A stretch of 64,000 nt of DNA, taken from contig JADJRU010000009.1 of the NCBI GenBank assembly GCA_016712105.1, positions 124,001 through 188,000 of the forward strand. Direction: 5' to 3'. The position numbers and the translations under genes are program-made. Positions 10,285 through 21,737 of this stretch are shown here, in pieces. This stretch comes from Ahniella sp. (GTDB lineage: Bacteria > Pseudomonadota > Gammaproteobacteria > Xanthomonadales > Ahniellaceae). The first letter of the stretch is position 1, and each line of letters opens with the position of its first letter. The notes under the pieces are model-generated. The model saw only the letters and a program-made list of their open reading frames with translations, made no database searches and was not told the DNA's origin.

Positions 10285-11081
10285 ACCGCATCGACGTCTG
10301 TTTCAACGCGCTCAAGGCCAACGACCGCACCGGGCTGATCCCCTTTGTGACCGCCGGCGACCCACATCCGGACTGGACGGCCGGCATCCTGCACGGACTC
10401 GTCCGCGGCGGCGCCTGCCTGCTCGAACTGGGCATTCCGTTCTCCGACCCGATGGCCGACGGCCCGGTGATCCAGAAAGCCAGTGAGCGGGCTCTGGTGA
10501 AAGGCATGAACGTGCGTCGCACGCTCGACATCGTGGCGCAGTTCCGCCAGACCGATTCGGTGACCCCGATTGTGCTGATGGGCTATCTGAACCCGATCGA
10601 GTACTTCGGCTACGAGGCGTTCGCCGAGGCGGCCAACGCGGCCGGCGTGGATGGCGTATTGCTGGTCGACTGCCCGCCCGAGGAGGCCGCCGAGATCCAG
10701 TCGCTGATGGCCCAACACGGCCTGCAGCAGATCTTCCTGGCCTCGCCGACGACCACCGACACCCGGGTCGAGGCTATGGCCCGTCTGGCCCAGGGGTATG
10801 TCTACTACGTGTCGTTTGCCGGCATTACCGGCGCCGACCGGCTGATCCTGGATGACGCCAATCTCCGGCTCGATGCCCTGAAAAACATGCTGCCGGTGCC
10901 GGTAGCCGTCGGTTTTGGCATCAAATCCGCCGCCCAGGCAGCGGCGTTCAAGGGCCATGCGGCGGCCGTTGTGGTCGGCAGTGCCCTCGTTGAAGCCCTT
11001 GCAGGTGCCGAATCAGGTGACGAAGCCGCCACAATTGCGCAACAATTCGTGGAACCGCTCGGCAAGGCGCTGGCGGACTGA
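10281..11081 (+). CDS. trpA: Tryptophan synthase alpha subunit
   Basis: Cleaves indole-3-glycerol phosphate to indole and glyceraldehyde-3-phosphate and passes indole to TrpB. The protein is 266 residues, a TIM barrel. It starts with GTG inside the trpB stop (GTGA overlap). Catalytic residues are in place: Glu in GGACLLELGIPFSDPMADGP and the Asp in GVDGVLLVDCPPEE. The phosphate-binding loops GITGAD and VAVGFGIKSAAQA are visible, followed by VVVGSALVE. Complete and in frame. It is followed after 139 bases by accD, an arrangement found in several gammaproteobacteria. Confidence 0.98.
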   Translation: MNRIDVCFNALKANDRTGLIPFVTAGDPHPDWTAGILHGLVRGGACLLELGIPFSDPMADGPVIQKASERALVKGMNVRRTLDIVAQFRQTDSVTPIVLMGYLNPIEYFGYEAFAEAANAAGVDGVLLVDCPPEEAAEIQSLMAQHGLQQIFLASPTTTDTRVEAMARLAQGYVYYVSFAGITGADRLILDDANLRLDALKNMLPVPVAVGFGIKSAAQAAAFKGHAAAVVVGSALVEALAGAESGDEAATIAQQFVEPLGKALAD

Positions 11082-11220
11082 ACCCTGGGATTGGCGATAC
11101 AAGTCGTCGATTGGCCCCACCAAGAGATCTGCATCGATGGCAAGACCGTCCACGCACAGCGGCGCCCGCCGACCGGAGACCGATCATGAGCTGCATCCCC
11201 CGTACAGCGATGCCGACCCC

Positions 11221-12087
<867 letters not shown>

Positions 12088-12100
12088 ACCGAGTGCGAGC

Positions 12101-13369
12101 ATGAAGCTGCCTGAATGGCTGGACCGGATTCAGGCGCTGCATCCGAAGGACATCGAACTGGGCCTGGACCGCGTTCGCGCGGTCTGGCAGGCACTGGGCG
12201 CTCCGTCGATTGCGTCGCAGGTCATCACGGTCGCCGGAACCAACGGCAAGGGCTCGACGGTCACGTTCATCGATGCCATCACCCGTGCACATGGTTGGCG
12301 TGTGGGTCGTTACACCTCGCCGCATGTGCATCGCTTCAACGAACGGATCGTGACCGATGGCGTCGAAGCCGACGATGAGGTCCTGGTCGCGGCATTCGAG
12401 CGCATCGAGCAAGCACGCGGCGCGGTGCCACTCACGTTCTTCGAATACACCACCCTGGCCGCGTTCCTCGTGTTTGCCGATTCGACACTGGACCTCGCGG
12501 TTCTGGAAGTCGGACTCGGCGGAAGACTTGATGCCGTGAACCTGATCGATGCCGATGTCGCTGTGGTCACCACCATTGCGCTGGATCATCAGGACTGGCT
12601 CGGACCGGATCGCGAACGAATCGGCTTCGAGAAAGCCGGCGTCTTTCGTGCGCAGGCCCCTGCGGTAATCGGCGAACTCGATCCGCCGCATAGTGTGTTG
12701 GCCCATGCCGAATCGATCGGTGCGCAAATGGTTCGACGGGGTCTTGATTTTGGTGTCGTCACTGCGGGTGCCGCATGGTCGGTTCGATGGTCTGGCGTGA
12801 CGCTGGATGGATTGCCGCGGCCGGGTATGGCGGCCGACATCCAGATCGACAACGCCGCAACGGCCATTGCGGCATTGTTGGCTTTGCCTGAGCCGCCGGC
12901 ACTCGCCCGACCAAAACTCGATCAGGCCCTGTTGCATGCCCGCGCACCGGCACGGCTGGAACATCGCGTGTTGCGCGGCAAGTCGGTGTGGTTCGACGTC
13001 GGTCACAACCCCCAGGCCGCCGAGTCTCTGGCCCGCTGGCTCATGTCCACGCCAATCACCGGGCAAACTTGTGCCGTGTTCAGCCTGCTCGCCGACAAGG
13101 ATCTGCAGGGAGTCGTGCGACCCTTGGCCGCAGCGGTCGATCGCTGGTTCTGTGTGTGGGCTAAAGGACGCGAGCCCACGGGGACGTGATGCCGCAACCT
13201 TGACTGCTGAACTCGAGCGGTTGATGCCGAACGCAGCAGTGGTTCGCTGCGCATCGGCGGATCTGGCTCTGGCGCAAGCGCAGGAGGAAACCGAGTCAGA
13301 GGATCGAATTCTGGTTTTCGGGTCGTTCCACTTGATCGATCACCTGTTGCCCGAAGAAACGATGGGGCA
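12101..13369 (+). CDS. folC: Dihydrofolate/folylpolyglutamate synthase, frame-interrupted near the C-terminus
   Basis: Adds glycine-type glutamyl units to folates and forms dihydrofolate from dihydropteroate. The first 350 or so residues are intact: MKLPEWLDRIQALHP, the P-loop VAGTNGKGSTVTF, the YTSPHVHRFNERI region, VLEVGLGGRLDAVN, and TTIALDHQDWLG. The frame stops at 13189. The expected C-terminal part continues in another frame: RDAATLTAELERLMPNA, then DRILVFGSFHLIDHLL up to about 13369. One single-base indel near 13170-13190 joins them. A stop near the expected end is not clear, so a second error may exist there. Because folC is normally needed, sequence error is more likely than real loss. 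The end coordinate is approximate. Confidence 0.88.
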
Positions 13370-13645
13370 GCCCGAGGCTTGCCCAGCATCCTCGAGCAAA
13401 ACGTCTGTTGTGCCATCACCCAATGTGTCGACCGGCGCAGATTCAACCAGCCAGGAAAGCCTGTTGGCTGATCGCCGATCCAGCGAGCGTGCCGACGAGC
13501 CTGGACACCAGTCGCGAATCAGGCTTGGCCACGATCTTCGTTCAAATCGTACTGTCAAAGCATCGAGGGAACCGAACCCCCGGCTTACCAGATTTCCCAA
13601 CTACAGGCACGGCGCAAACCATGACCTGTCGAGCCCGTTGAGGGC

Positions 13646-15027
13646 TCAGTCCAGCACAATTTCGACCCGCTTTTCCGACACAGCCAGTTCGAAGGCCAAA
13701 TCAGCGAACTGCCCCCCAGTGGCCTTTGGATTCGGACTGAAGAATGCCAGCGGCTCGTCGACACCTGGGCGGCCGTCCTGGTCGCGATCATGGAAAGCGC
13801 CGACCGCGTATGTTCCGTTTGGCAGGTTGTAGAAAGCAATCTCGCGGTCTGTCTCGTCAAGCAGAAGTGATCCGACATGTTCCGACCTGCGCCGAGTCAA
13901 CTCGCGCTGACTGCGGAATACGGCGATACGGGCGAAGCCGCCAGGTGCTGAAGCACGAATCTTCACCTTGAGTGTCGCGCGATCAGATAGCGGCCGGACT
14001 TCGCTGTCGGTGGGATCCAACAAATGCCTGGCGATCTCGTCGTGTTGCTGGTTCAGCCCAACCTTTGGCAGATTACGTGCGAGCATCGCTCGCTGTGCGG
14101 CCTGCGTGATCGGGACGAAACCGTCATTGCCGAGCTTCTTGCCGAACAAGTCCTGGAAGGATGTGCCGCTTGCCGGGCCATAGTCGAGGGTGGCCGCGTC
14201 AATTGTCGCCGCGCGTTTGGCTTCGCCCGGCTTGATGTGCACCTGTTTACTGCCCAGTTCGTAGACAGCCGACCATTGTGTTCGGTATCGCCTGCCGGTC
14301 TCGGCAACACTGTCCAGCAAGACAAAGGCCCCCGCAACTGTGGGTGGAACGTCGCGCACGTCAAGATCGCGGCGCAGACGAGCGTAGCGAACTCGCGAAC
14401 TGTTGCCCTCTAGCGGCATCTTGCGCAGGGCGGCGAAGGCCAGTTCAGAGAGCTTCTGTGTATCGTTGGTACACACCAGGGCGCGGCTTTCGCCACGCGT
14501 CACACGCGCCGCCCCATCTACAAACTCGACCAGCGCCCGATCGCCCGAAGGATCGGCCAGCATGTAATGGATCTTGCCGCCAACCGGACGGATGGAAAAC
14601 TTCTCCAGACTGGCGACAACATCGGCGACCGTCGCATGGGTATCCAGTTGGTATTGAATCCACTCAAGCTCGCCGATGGTCGATGGCGCGACGGTCGGAT
14701 ACACAGTCTCGTCCAGCCACAGCATCTCGATCGCAAGACCAACTTGGTTGATGCCACCGTAGGGCAGACCGGCACCGTACTGTGTGAAGGTCAGACTGCC
14801 GTGTTGCGAGGTCCAGCGCGCCGGTTCGCCGCCAAACAACGGCAATGCGCGACGGGAAACCCCGCTCGGGTTCTTCACCAGGAAACCGCTGCCGAAATGC
14901 CAATCGAAGTTCTTGGCGAGCAGAACGTCATTGGCACCGATGGCGGCGAAGGACGAACAAGGCTCCGCAGAGGGATATGCGCGACACTGATGGCAAGCGC
15001 GGCGGCGACGAGACGAAGCTTCAACAT
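13646..15027 (-). CDS. Secreted Ntn-hydrolase (choloylglycine hydrolase/acyltransferase-like) with C-terminal DUF2141, frame-interrupted near the N-terminus
   Basis: The ATG at 15027 (AGGAACC upstream) encodes a signal peptide, MLKLRLVAAALAISVAHIP. Around 14960-14985 the frame changes by one base and continues as PCSSFAAIGANDVLLAKNFD, the start of an Ntn-hydrolase core whose Cys is the likely nucleophile. The long frame runs to 13646. Further landmarks: GAGLPYGGINQVGLAIEMLW and LVCTNDTQKL. The last 120 residues (VKIRASAPGGFARIAVFRS ... YAVGAFHDRDQDGRPGVDEP) match DUF2141, a secreted beta-sandwich with a calcium-like DxDxDG loop. The core family cleaves amide bonds in bile salts, penicillin V or acyl-homoserine lactones; the substrate here is unknown. 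Confidence 0.8.
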
Positions 15028-15268
15028 GGGCGGCGGTTCCTATGTCAACAGAGCGTGAGTATAGGAAATCCAGGCAGCCATTTTGGGCCGCCTTTGCGGC
15101 GTCCGAGTCCGCCAAGTTCGCACCCGGCGATCAGAGGTTGCCCCCTACACAGCGCAGCGCCGATGGCGTCGGGCTTGCTGAGAGACAGGAATGCCGTGCC
15201 GGTGCGTACCGCGCCGCCTTTCGGCTGACGCGGTCCGGTAGAACTCTGCCGACACGCTCAGCCAAGGA

Positions 15269-17098
15269 TCAAGCCGCGCGCGAATTCCGCTTGCGGTCGT
15301 TCTCGGTCAGCCACTTCTTGCGCAGACGGATCTGGTTCGGCGTGACTTCCACGAGTTCATCGTCTTCGATGAATTCGAGCGCTTGTTCCAGCGACAGTCG
15401 CACTGGCGGGGTCAGCGCGAGGGCGTCGTCCTTGCCGGCAGCGCGGAAGTTGGTCAGCTGCTTCGCGCGCAGGGCGTTGACCGTGAGGTCGTTGTCCTTG
15501 GCGTGGATGCCGACGATCTGGCCTTCGTAGATTTCCTGCAGCGGCTCGACGAACAGGCGTCCGCGTTCCTGCATCGCGAACTGCGCATAGGCAGGCGACG
15601 GGCCCTGGCCATTCGAGATCATCACGCCGTTCTGGCGCTTGCCGATCGCACCTTCCGAGCGCGGACCATAATGGTCGAACACATGGAACAGCAGGCCGGT
15701 ACCGGCCGTGATCGTGCGGAATTCGGTCTGGAAGCCGATCAGGCCACGCGCCGGGATCATGTACTCGAGGCGCACGCGACCGCGGCCATCGGGTTCCATG
15801 TTGCGGAGCTGTGCCTTGCGCTCGCCCAGACGCTGCATGACGCCACCCTGGAATTGTTCTTCCAGGTCGACGACCAGCTGTTCGAACGGTTCGGACATCA
15901 CGCCATCGATGTTCTTGACGATGACTTCCGGACGCGACACGGCCAGTTCGTACCCTTCGCGACGCATGTTTTCGATGAGGATCGACAGGTGCAGTTCGCC
16001 GCGGCCGGAGACCTTGAATTTTTCCGCTTCGTCGGTGTCTTCCACGCGCAGGGCGACGTTGTGCATCAGCTCGCGCTGCAGGCGATCGCGCAGCTGGCGG
16101 CTGGTCAGGAACTTGCCGCCGGAGTGTTCCTTGCTGCCGGCGAACGGCGAGTTGTTCACCTGGAACGTCATGCTGATGGTCGGCTCGTCGACGGTCAGCG
16201 CCGGCAAGGCTTCCGGGGTGTCGAGTGCACACACGGTGTCCGAGATGCCGAGGCCTTCGATGCCGTTGATGGCGATGATGTCGCCCGCTTCCGCTTCCGG
16301 CACTTCACGACGCTCAAGGCCCATGAATCCGAGCACCTGCAGCACGCGCGCGTTGCGCTTGACGCCGTGACGATCGATGACGCTGACCGGCGTATTCGTC
16401 TTGATCTTGCCGCGCTGCACGCGACCGATGCCGATCAGGCCGACGTAGTTGTTGTAGTCGAGCTGGCTGATGCGCATCTGGAACGGGCCATCCGCATCGA
16501 CCTTCGGCGCTTCGACGTGCTTGATGATGGCTTCGAACAGCGGATCCATGTTGCCTTCGCGGACATCCGGGTCCATGCCGGCATAACCGTTCAGGGCCGA
16601 GGCGTAGACGGTCGTGAAGTCGAGTTGTTCGTCGGTGGCGCCCAGGCGGTCGAACAGATCGAACGTGGCGTTGAGCACGAAGTCCGGACGCGCGCCGGGA
16701 CGGTCGACCTTGTTGATCACGACGATCGGCTTGAAGCCCATCGCGAAGGCCTTCTGCGTGACGAAGCGCGTCTGCGGCATCGGGCCGTCGAACGCGTCGA
16801 CCAGGATCAGCACGGAATCGACCATCGACAGCACGCGCTCGACTTCGCCGCCGAAGTCGGCATGTCCGGGTGTGTCGACGATGTTGATGCGGTAGTCGCG
16901 CCAGGTGATGGCCGTGTTCTTGGCCAGGATGGTGATGCCGCGTTCCTTTTCGATGTCGTTCGAATCCATCACGCGATCGGGCAGCATGGCGCGCTCGCTG
17001 AGGGTGCCGGACTGCTTGAGCAGCTGATCGACGAGCGTGGTCTTGCCGTGGTCGACGTGTGCGACGATGGCGATGTTGCGAAGATTCTGAATCGACAT
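15269..17098 (-). CDS. typA: Ribosome-associated translational GTPase TypA/BipA
   Basis: A 609-residue EF-G-like GTPase that binds the ribosome and supports 50S assembly and growth under stress such as cold. The start MSIQNLRNIAIVAHVDHGKT is typical of the family; a GTG five codons upstream is the alternative. G motifs: AHVDHGKTTL (G1), RGITI (G2), DTPGHADF (G3), NKVDRPGA (G4). After the G domain come the beta-barrel domain II, the EF-G III/V-like domains (RGELHLSILIENMRREGYEL), and the TypA-specific C-terminal domain (ARGLIGFQTEFRTITAGTGL) ending in a basic tail. Monocistronic, divergent from miaA. About 240 bases downstream (15028-15268) hold nothing recognised. Confidence 0.97.
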   Translation of the reverse strand: MSIQNLRNIAIVAHVDHGKTTLVDQLLKQSGTLSERAMLPDRVMDSNDIEKERGITILAKNTAITWRDYRINIVDTPGHADFGGEVERVLSMVDSVLILVDAFDGPMPQTRFVTQKAFAMGFKPIVVINKVDRPGARPDFVLNATFDLFDRLGATDEQLDFTTVYASALNGYAGMDPDVREGNMDPLFEAIIKHVEAPKVDADGPFQMRISQLDYNNYVGLIGIGRVQRGKIKTNTPVSVIDRHGVKRNARVLQVLGFMGLERREVPEAEAGDIIAINGIEGLGISDTVCALDTPEALPALTVDEPTISMTFQVNNSPFAGSKEHSGGKFLTSRQLRDRLQRELMHNVALRVEDTDEAEKFKVSGRGELHLSILIENMRREGYELAVSRPEVIVKNIDGVMSEPFEQLVVDLEEQFQGGVMQRLGERKAQLRNMEPDGRGRVRLEYMIPARGLIGFQTEFRTITAGTGLLFHVFDHYGPRSEGAIGKRQNGVMISNGQGPSPAYAQFAMQERGRLFVEPLQEIYEGQIVGIHAKDNDLTVNALRAKQLTNFRAAGKDDALALTPPVRLSLEQALEFIEDDELVEVTPNQIRLRKKWLTENDRKRNSRAA

Positions 17099-17234
17099 GG
17101 ATAAAGGCCGCACGCGTTAGCCGGCGCGGTCTCGGTTGGGAAGGAAGGGCGCGGAGTATAGCCACGTTTGAGCCGAGTTCCTGCTCCACCCCGGAATTTG
17201 GTTCAGGAATCGCGCCAAATGCTACCGTACGCCC

Positions 17235-18185
17235 ATGCCTGCAGCCGATACCCGTCCCTTAGCCATTGCCCTGATGGGGCCCACCGCAAGTGGCAAGACG
17301 CAGGCCGCGATCGACCTGGCCACACGCTGGCCGGCGCACCTGATCAGCGTCGACTCGGCGCTGGTGTATCGCCACCTCGATATCGGCAGCGCGAAACCGG
17401 ATGCCGCGACACTCGCCCGGTTCCCGCATGAACTGGTCAATGTCACCGAACCCACGCAGCCCTACTCCGCTGCCGACTTTGTTCGTGATGCACTGGCCGC
17501 GATCGAGCGAGCTCGTGATCTGGGTCGATTGCCGATCCTCGTCGGCGGAACCGGCCTCTATTTCCGCGCCCTGACACAGGGTCTGTCGGATATGCCGGAA
17601 TCCAGCCCGGACGTGCGCGCGGCCCTGGAACAGGAGCAACGCGAATCGGGCCTGGGGGTGATGCATGAGCGCTTGGCGGCACTCGACCCGGTCGCGGCAG
17701 CCCGAATCCACCGAAATGATCCACAACGGATTGTCCGCGCCCTGGAAGTGATCACACTGAGCGGCCAGCCCATCAGCGCTCTGCAAGGAAGGCGGCGCCC
17801 CCAGTTGCCGGTCCGTCTGCTCAAGCTGATTGCCTGTCCCGCCGATCGTGGGGTGCTGCACGGGCGGATCGCGCTCCGATTCCGACAGATGCTCGAACAG
17901 GGCCTCGTCGACGAAGTCCGGCACCTGCGCGCCCTGCCCGGCATCCACGCCGACCTGCCCGCCATGCGCGCCGTCGGCTATCGCCAGGCCTGGGAGTTTC
18001 TGGACGGCCAGTTTTCCGAGTCGGAACTCGCCGATCGGGGCGTTTTTGCAACTCGCCAGTTGGCGAAACGGCAGATCACCTGGTTGCGCTCCGAACCCGA
18101 CGCCTTCTGGCTCGATTCCACCGCACCCTCGTTTCTCGACAACCTGATCCAGCGGGTCGACGCCGCACTGACGCATTCGGACTGA
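17235..18185 (+). CDS. miaA: tRNA dimethylallyltransferase
   Basis: Transfers a dimethylallyl group to N6 of A37 in tRNAs reading UNN codons. The protein is 316 residues, of normal length. The P-loop is GPTASGKTQ at residues 15-23, followed by the substrate motif ISVDSALVYRHLDIGSAKP and ILVGGTGLYFRAL. The tRNA-binding insert lies around residues 120-200, with RIHRNDPQRIVRALEV, and the C-terminal part carries MRAVGYRQAWEFLDG and ATRQLAKRQITWLR, both strongly conserved. No hfq or mutL lies next to it, unlike E. coli. The DUF1800 gene follows at 18378 after about 190 bases. Confidence 0.97.
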   Translation: MPAADTRPLAIALMGPTASGKTQAAIDLATRWPAHLISVDSALVYRHLDIGSAKPDAATLARFPHELVNVTEPTQPYSAADFVRDALAAIERARDLGRLPILVGGTGLYFRALTQGLSDMPESSPDVRAALEQEQRESGLGVMHERLAALDPVAAARIHRNDPQRIVRALEVITLSGQPISALQGRRRPQLPVRLLKLIACPADRGVLHGRIALRFRQMLEQGLVDEVRHLRALPGIHADLPAMRAVGYRQAWEFLDGQFSESELADRGVFATRQLAKRQITWLRSEPDAFWLDSTAPSFLDNLIQRVDAALTHSD

Positions 18186-18377
18186 AAAACTGCCGATCGC
18201 TCGACTTGTGACCCGGTCGACACTCGGAGACACTCATCCGGCACGGTTTTGCACAGATGCTCACACAATGAAAGGTCTGCTCACGGTTATGGTGCAGGCT
18301 GATCGACAACAAGCATGACCAAGCCCGGTGACGCGTTCGACGCAGCATCCGGTGATCCGCAAGGGAGACGACGGGAT

Positions 18378-20118
18378 ATGTTGAAACACTGGTTGGGCGC
18401 TCTGGCGCTGTTCGCAGGCACCGCTACGGCGGGTGACCTGCTGATGGTCGGCGATTTGATGCTTCCCCTGGAAGGTCCTTACAACGACTATGAGGCAGCG
18501 CGCGTTTTCCGACCCAGGGCAACGTTCGGTCCGACCCAGGCTGAAATCGCCCGCCTGAGACAGATCGGCTACAACGCCTGGTTGAACGAACAGTTCGCAC
18601 TGCCGAATTCAGGGCATCGTACCTACCTGAACAACGTGGTGCTGGTGCCTCGACGAAGACATCTACCAGAGCACCCGTCGCGAAGGCTGGATGAGTCGGG
18701 CCCTCTACGGCAACGACCAGTTGCGCCAGCGCGTGGCGTTTGCACTCAGCGAGATTCTGGTCACCTCCGACAAGGCCGGCAGCCTCGGCGGCGAAACCTA
18801 CGCTTTGGCGCATTACTACGACATTCTGGCCAATCAGTCCTTCGGCAATTACCGGGAAGTGCTGGAACAGGTCTCGCTGTCACCGGTCATGGGTTATTAC
18901 CTGACCATGTTCCGCAACCGCAAACCGGACGTCGCGAACAACATCCGGCCGGACGAAAACTACGCCCGCGAGATCATGCAGCTGTTCTCGATCGGCCTGG
19001 TTCAGTTGAACGTCGACGGCACGCCCGTGTTGTCGGGGGGTCAGCCAGTGCCCACGTACAACCAGGAAACGATCCGTGGTTTTGCGCATGTGTTCACCGG
19101 CTGGGTCTGGGGCAACTGCGCGGTCCGCGACTATGAATGGTGCGGACCCGGTGCCGACGGTGCGCAGTGGTTTGCGCCGATGTCGAACCCGCAGGGCAAC
19201 GGCTGGGACAACCTGCCGCTCACCTACCATGCCTATGAAGGCAACAAGCAACTGCTGAACTATCCAGGCGTCGCGCTGCCGAATGGTGTGATGCTGGCGC
19301 AACCGACTTACCCCGCGAATACACAAACGCCGCGGCAGAATATGGAGACCGCGCTCGACAATCTGTTCGGTCATCCCAATGTCGCGCCGTTCATCAGCAA
19401 GTTGCTGATCCAGCGTCTGGTCTCCAGTAATCCGTCGCCTGCCTATGTCGGCCGGGTGGCCACGGTCTTCAATAACAATGGCTCAGGAGTGAAGGGTGAT
19501 TTGCGTGCGGTCGTGCGCGCCATCCTGATGGATCCGGAAGCACGCACGGTCCCGACCGACGCGAGTGGCCGCGGCAAACTGCGTGAGCCGCTGCTGCGAT
19601 TGACCCAGTACTGGCGTGCCACCGGAGCGACCAACCACACCGGCCGTTTGCGCGACTGGTTCGTCCATTGGCCCGGCAACTACGTCCCGCAATACGCCCT
19701 GGGCTCGAACACGGTGTTCAACTTCTTCCTGCCGGACTACGTTCCGCCTGGCGAAGCTGCTCTGGCCGGCCTGGTCGCACCCGAGTTCCAGATCCAGACC
19801 GACAACAATGTCGTCGGCTTCAGCAACATTCTTGATGGCCTCACCCGCTATCAGCACAACGGCAATCCACCGACGGACCCGAACGACACCTATACCCGCG
19901 CCAATCTTGCGTCCCTGCGGCTGCTGCGCAACAACGTGGACGCCCTGCTGGAACGGATCGACGTGCTGCTGATGTCCGGGCAAATGAGCCCGCACATGCG
20001 CACTGTGTTGCGCAGTTACATCCTGACGTTCAATCCAGAATCGGAAGGTGGCTACAAACGGGTCGAAGAGGCGCTGTGGATGGTCATGATGAGCCCTGAA
20101 TACGTGATCGAGAAATAA
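18378..20118 (+). CDS. Secreted DUF1800 family protein, frame-interrupted after residue ~90
   Basis: The start MLKHWLGALALFAGTATAGD (GGGA upstream) begins with a signal peptide. The first frame runs to about 18650 (FGPTQAEIARLRQIGYNAWL, a DUF1800 N-terminal motif), then a one-base change moves the protein to the frame that ends at 20118 (HLDEDIYQSTRREGW onward). The second part has the family hallmark NYAREIMQLFSIG, plus RGFAHVFTGWVWG and KLLIQRLVSSNPSPAYVGRV. The family is exported and nearly always sits beside DUF1501, as here (12 bases). Biochemical function is not established. About 580 residues once joined. The break is most likely a sequencing indel in GCTGGTGCCTCG near 18645-18652. Confidence 0.88.
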
Positions 20119-20130
20119 GGACAAGCACCC

Positions 20131-21582
20131 ATGAAACGTCGCAATTTTCTCCGTCACACCGCCTGCCTCGCTGCGTCCAGTGCCGCCTTCACGGCACTGT
20201 CCGCGAAGTTCAATCTCGCTCACGCCGCCAACCGTGTGTTGCTGGGCGGCGAGGAATACCGCGCGCTGGTGTGCGTATTCCTTTATGGCGGCAATGATTC
20301 GTTCAACATGGTCGTGCCGTACGATCAGTCGCCCTACAACACCTATGCCGCAACGCGCGGTTCCGTGGCGGTGCCGCGCAACCAGTTGCTGACGCTGACG
20401 CCGACCGCCAATGGCGCTGCGTACGGATTACATCCGGCCATGCCGGAACTGCGTGCCCTGTTTAACCAGGCAAACAGCCCGCTGGCCATGGTGGCAAACG
20501 TCGGCCCGCTGTTGCATCCGATCACGAAAGCACAGTACGACGCCGGCAGCGTCGCCACGCCTCCGCAACTGTTTTCGCATGAAGACCAGAGTACGTACTG
20601 GTCCACGCCGACTGCGAACACCATTGATCGCAACGGTTGGGGCGGTTTGCTTGCGGACGAGTTCACTGGCCAGAACCAGAACCAGACACTCGCCATGACC
20701 ATCTCCACCGATGGCGAGAACGTGTTCCAGGCCGGCAACAATGTCGTGCCCTACTTTCTGCCACCGTGGGGTGTCGAAACCATCGGCGCGATCACACCAA
20801 GTTGGTCGGAGCCGACGAATCGTCGCAATGCATTCAACCAGCTTTTGGCTGGTCCGCTCGATCATCCGCTGGAACGCGCTTACCGCGACGGATTCAACCG
20901 CACGGTCAGCAATTACACGCAGATGCAGGCGGCACTGAGTTCGGCAGCAGTGACGCAGTACGAAACCACGTTCAACAATCTGTTCGCACCGGGTGGGGCC
21001 GAAGTGGATTACCTCGGCAACCAGTTGCGCATGATTGCGCGTGTGATTGCGGCCCGCAGCGTGTTGCAGATGACCCGGCAGGTGTTCTTTGTCGGTATCG
21101 GCGGTTTCGACAACCACGCCGACCTGTTGACGGCACATCCAACCTTGCTGTCGTCGATCTCGCGTAACCTCAACGCGTTCTACTACGCGCTGGGCGCGAT
21201 GAATGTCCAGAACAACGTCGTCACGTTCACCGCCAGCGAATTCGGCAGAACCCTGTCGAACAATGGCGAAGGCACTGACCACGGCTGGGGCGGCCACCAT
21301 CTGGTACTCGGTGGTGGTGCATTAACCGGCGGTCCGGTTCGCGGCGGCCGGTTCTATGGCCTGTTCCCGAGTCTCGCCGCCAGTGCCAGCAATCCCGACG
21401 ATGCCGGCTGGGGCCAGATCATCCCGACGACGTCGGTGGACCAGTACGCATGGACCCTGGCGCGCTGGTACGGCCTGCCCGACGGTGCCGCCGGGCGTGA
21501 CCTCATCTTCCCGAACGCAACGCGCTTCACCGACCGCACGCCATCCGGCACCGGCCAACCGCACCTCGGCTTCCTGGGATAA
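20131..21582 (+). CDS. DUF1501 family exported protein (Tat-like signal)
   Basis: A 483-residue protein. It starts MKRRNFLRHTACLAASSAAF, a twin-arginine-type signal (RRNFL), with cleavage probably near AHA/AN. The mature part belongs to the DUF1501 (sulfatase/alkaline phosphatase-like fold) family: FLYGGNDSFNMVVP, YGLHPAMPELRALFNQ, FFVGIGGFDNHADLL, and near the end TASEFGRTLSNNGEGTDHGWGGH, where the conserved Glu, Asp and His could bind metal. It lies 12 bases after the DUF1800 gene, and the two form the common pair. Enzymatic activity is not known for the family. A long inverted repeat begins 9 bases after its stop. Confidence 0.93.
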   Translation: MKRRNFLRHTACLAASSAAFTALSAKFNLAHAANRVLLGGEEYRALVCVFLYGGNDSFNMVVPYDQSPYNTYAATRGSVAVPRNQLLTLTPTANGAAYGLHPAMPELRALFNQANSPLAMVANVGPLLHPITKAQYDAGSVATPPQLFSHEDQSTYWSTPTANTIDRNGWGGLLADEFTGQNQNQTLAMTISTDGENVFQAGNNVVPYFLPPWGVETIGAITPSWSEPTNRRNAFNQLLAGPLDHPLERAYRDGFNRTVSNYTQMQAALSSAAVTQYETTFNNLFAPGGAEVDYLGNQLRMIARVIAARSVLQMTRQVFFVGIGGFDNHADLLTAHPTLLSSISRNLNAFYYALGAMNVQNNVVTFTASEFGRTLSNNGEGTDHGWGGHHLVLGGGALTGGPVRGGRFYGLFPSLAASASNPDDAGWGQIIPTTSVDQYAWTLARWYGLPDGAAGRDLIFPNATRFTDRTPSGTGQPHLGFLG

Positions 21583-21590
21583 ACGGCCAT

Positions 21591-21733
21591 GTAGGCTGGG
21601 CTGACGAAGGAAGCCCAGCTACTTGCAGAAAGTTCGAGGTAAATAGCTGGGCTTCCTTCGTCAGCCCAGCCTACACACCTTCGTCAGCCCAGCCTACTTC
21701 CTTCGTCAGCCCAGCCTACGCGTCAGCCCAGCA
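21591..21733. repeat. 31-bp perfect inverted repeat plus two extra half-copies between convergent genes
   Basis: The left arm (21591-21621, GTAGGCTGGGCTGACGAAGG and onward) is exactly complementary to the right arm (21644-21674), with a 22-base loop. Two further right-arm copies follow (ending about 21696 and 21719), then a partial one. With no U-tract it is not a standard terminator, but it sits where the DUF1501 gene and the S9 peptidase converge and probably stabilises or ends both messages. A related element lies at 47820-47866. Confidence 0.92.
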
Positions 21734-21737
21734 CCGA

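Noticed and set aside
13370..13645. A SPOR-domain (dedD-like) gene after folC, as in some relatives
   Set aside because: No reading frame shows a SPOR or membrane segment; the region appears to hold nothing recognisable.
15383..17104. A 573-residue frame on the plus strand opposite typA, and similar long frames opposite thiC (3777-5771) and the fusion gene (1876-2973)
   Set aside because: Long antisense frames are expected in high-GC DNA; they lack ribosome sites and recognisable domains, while the opposite strand encodes clear proteins.
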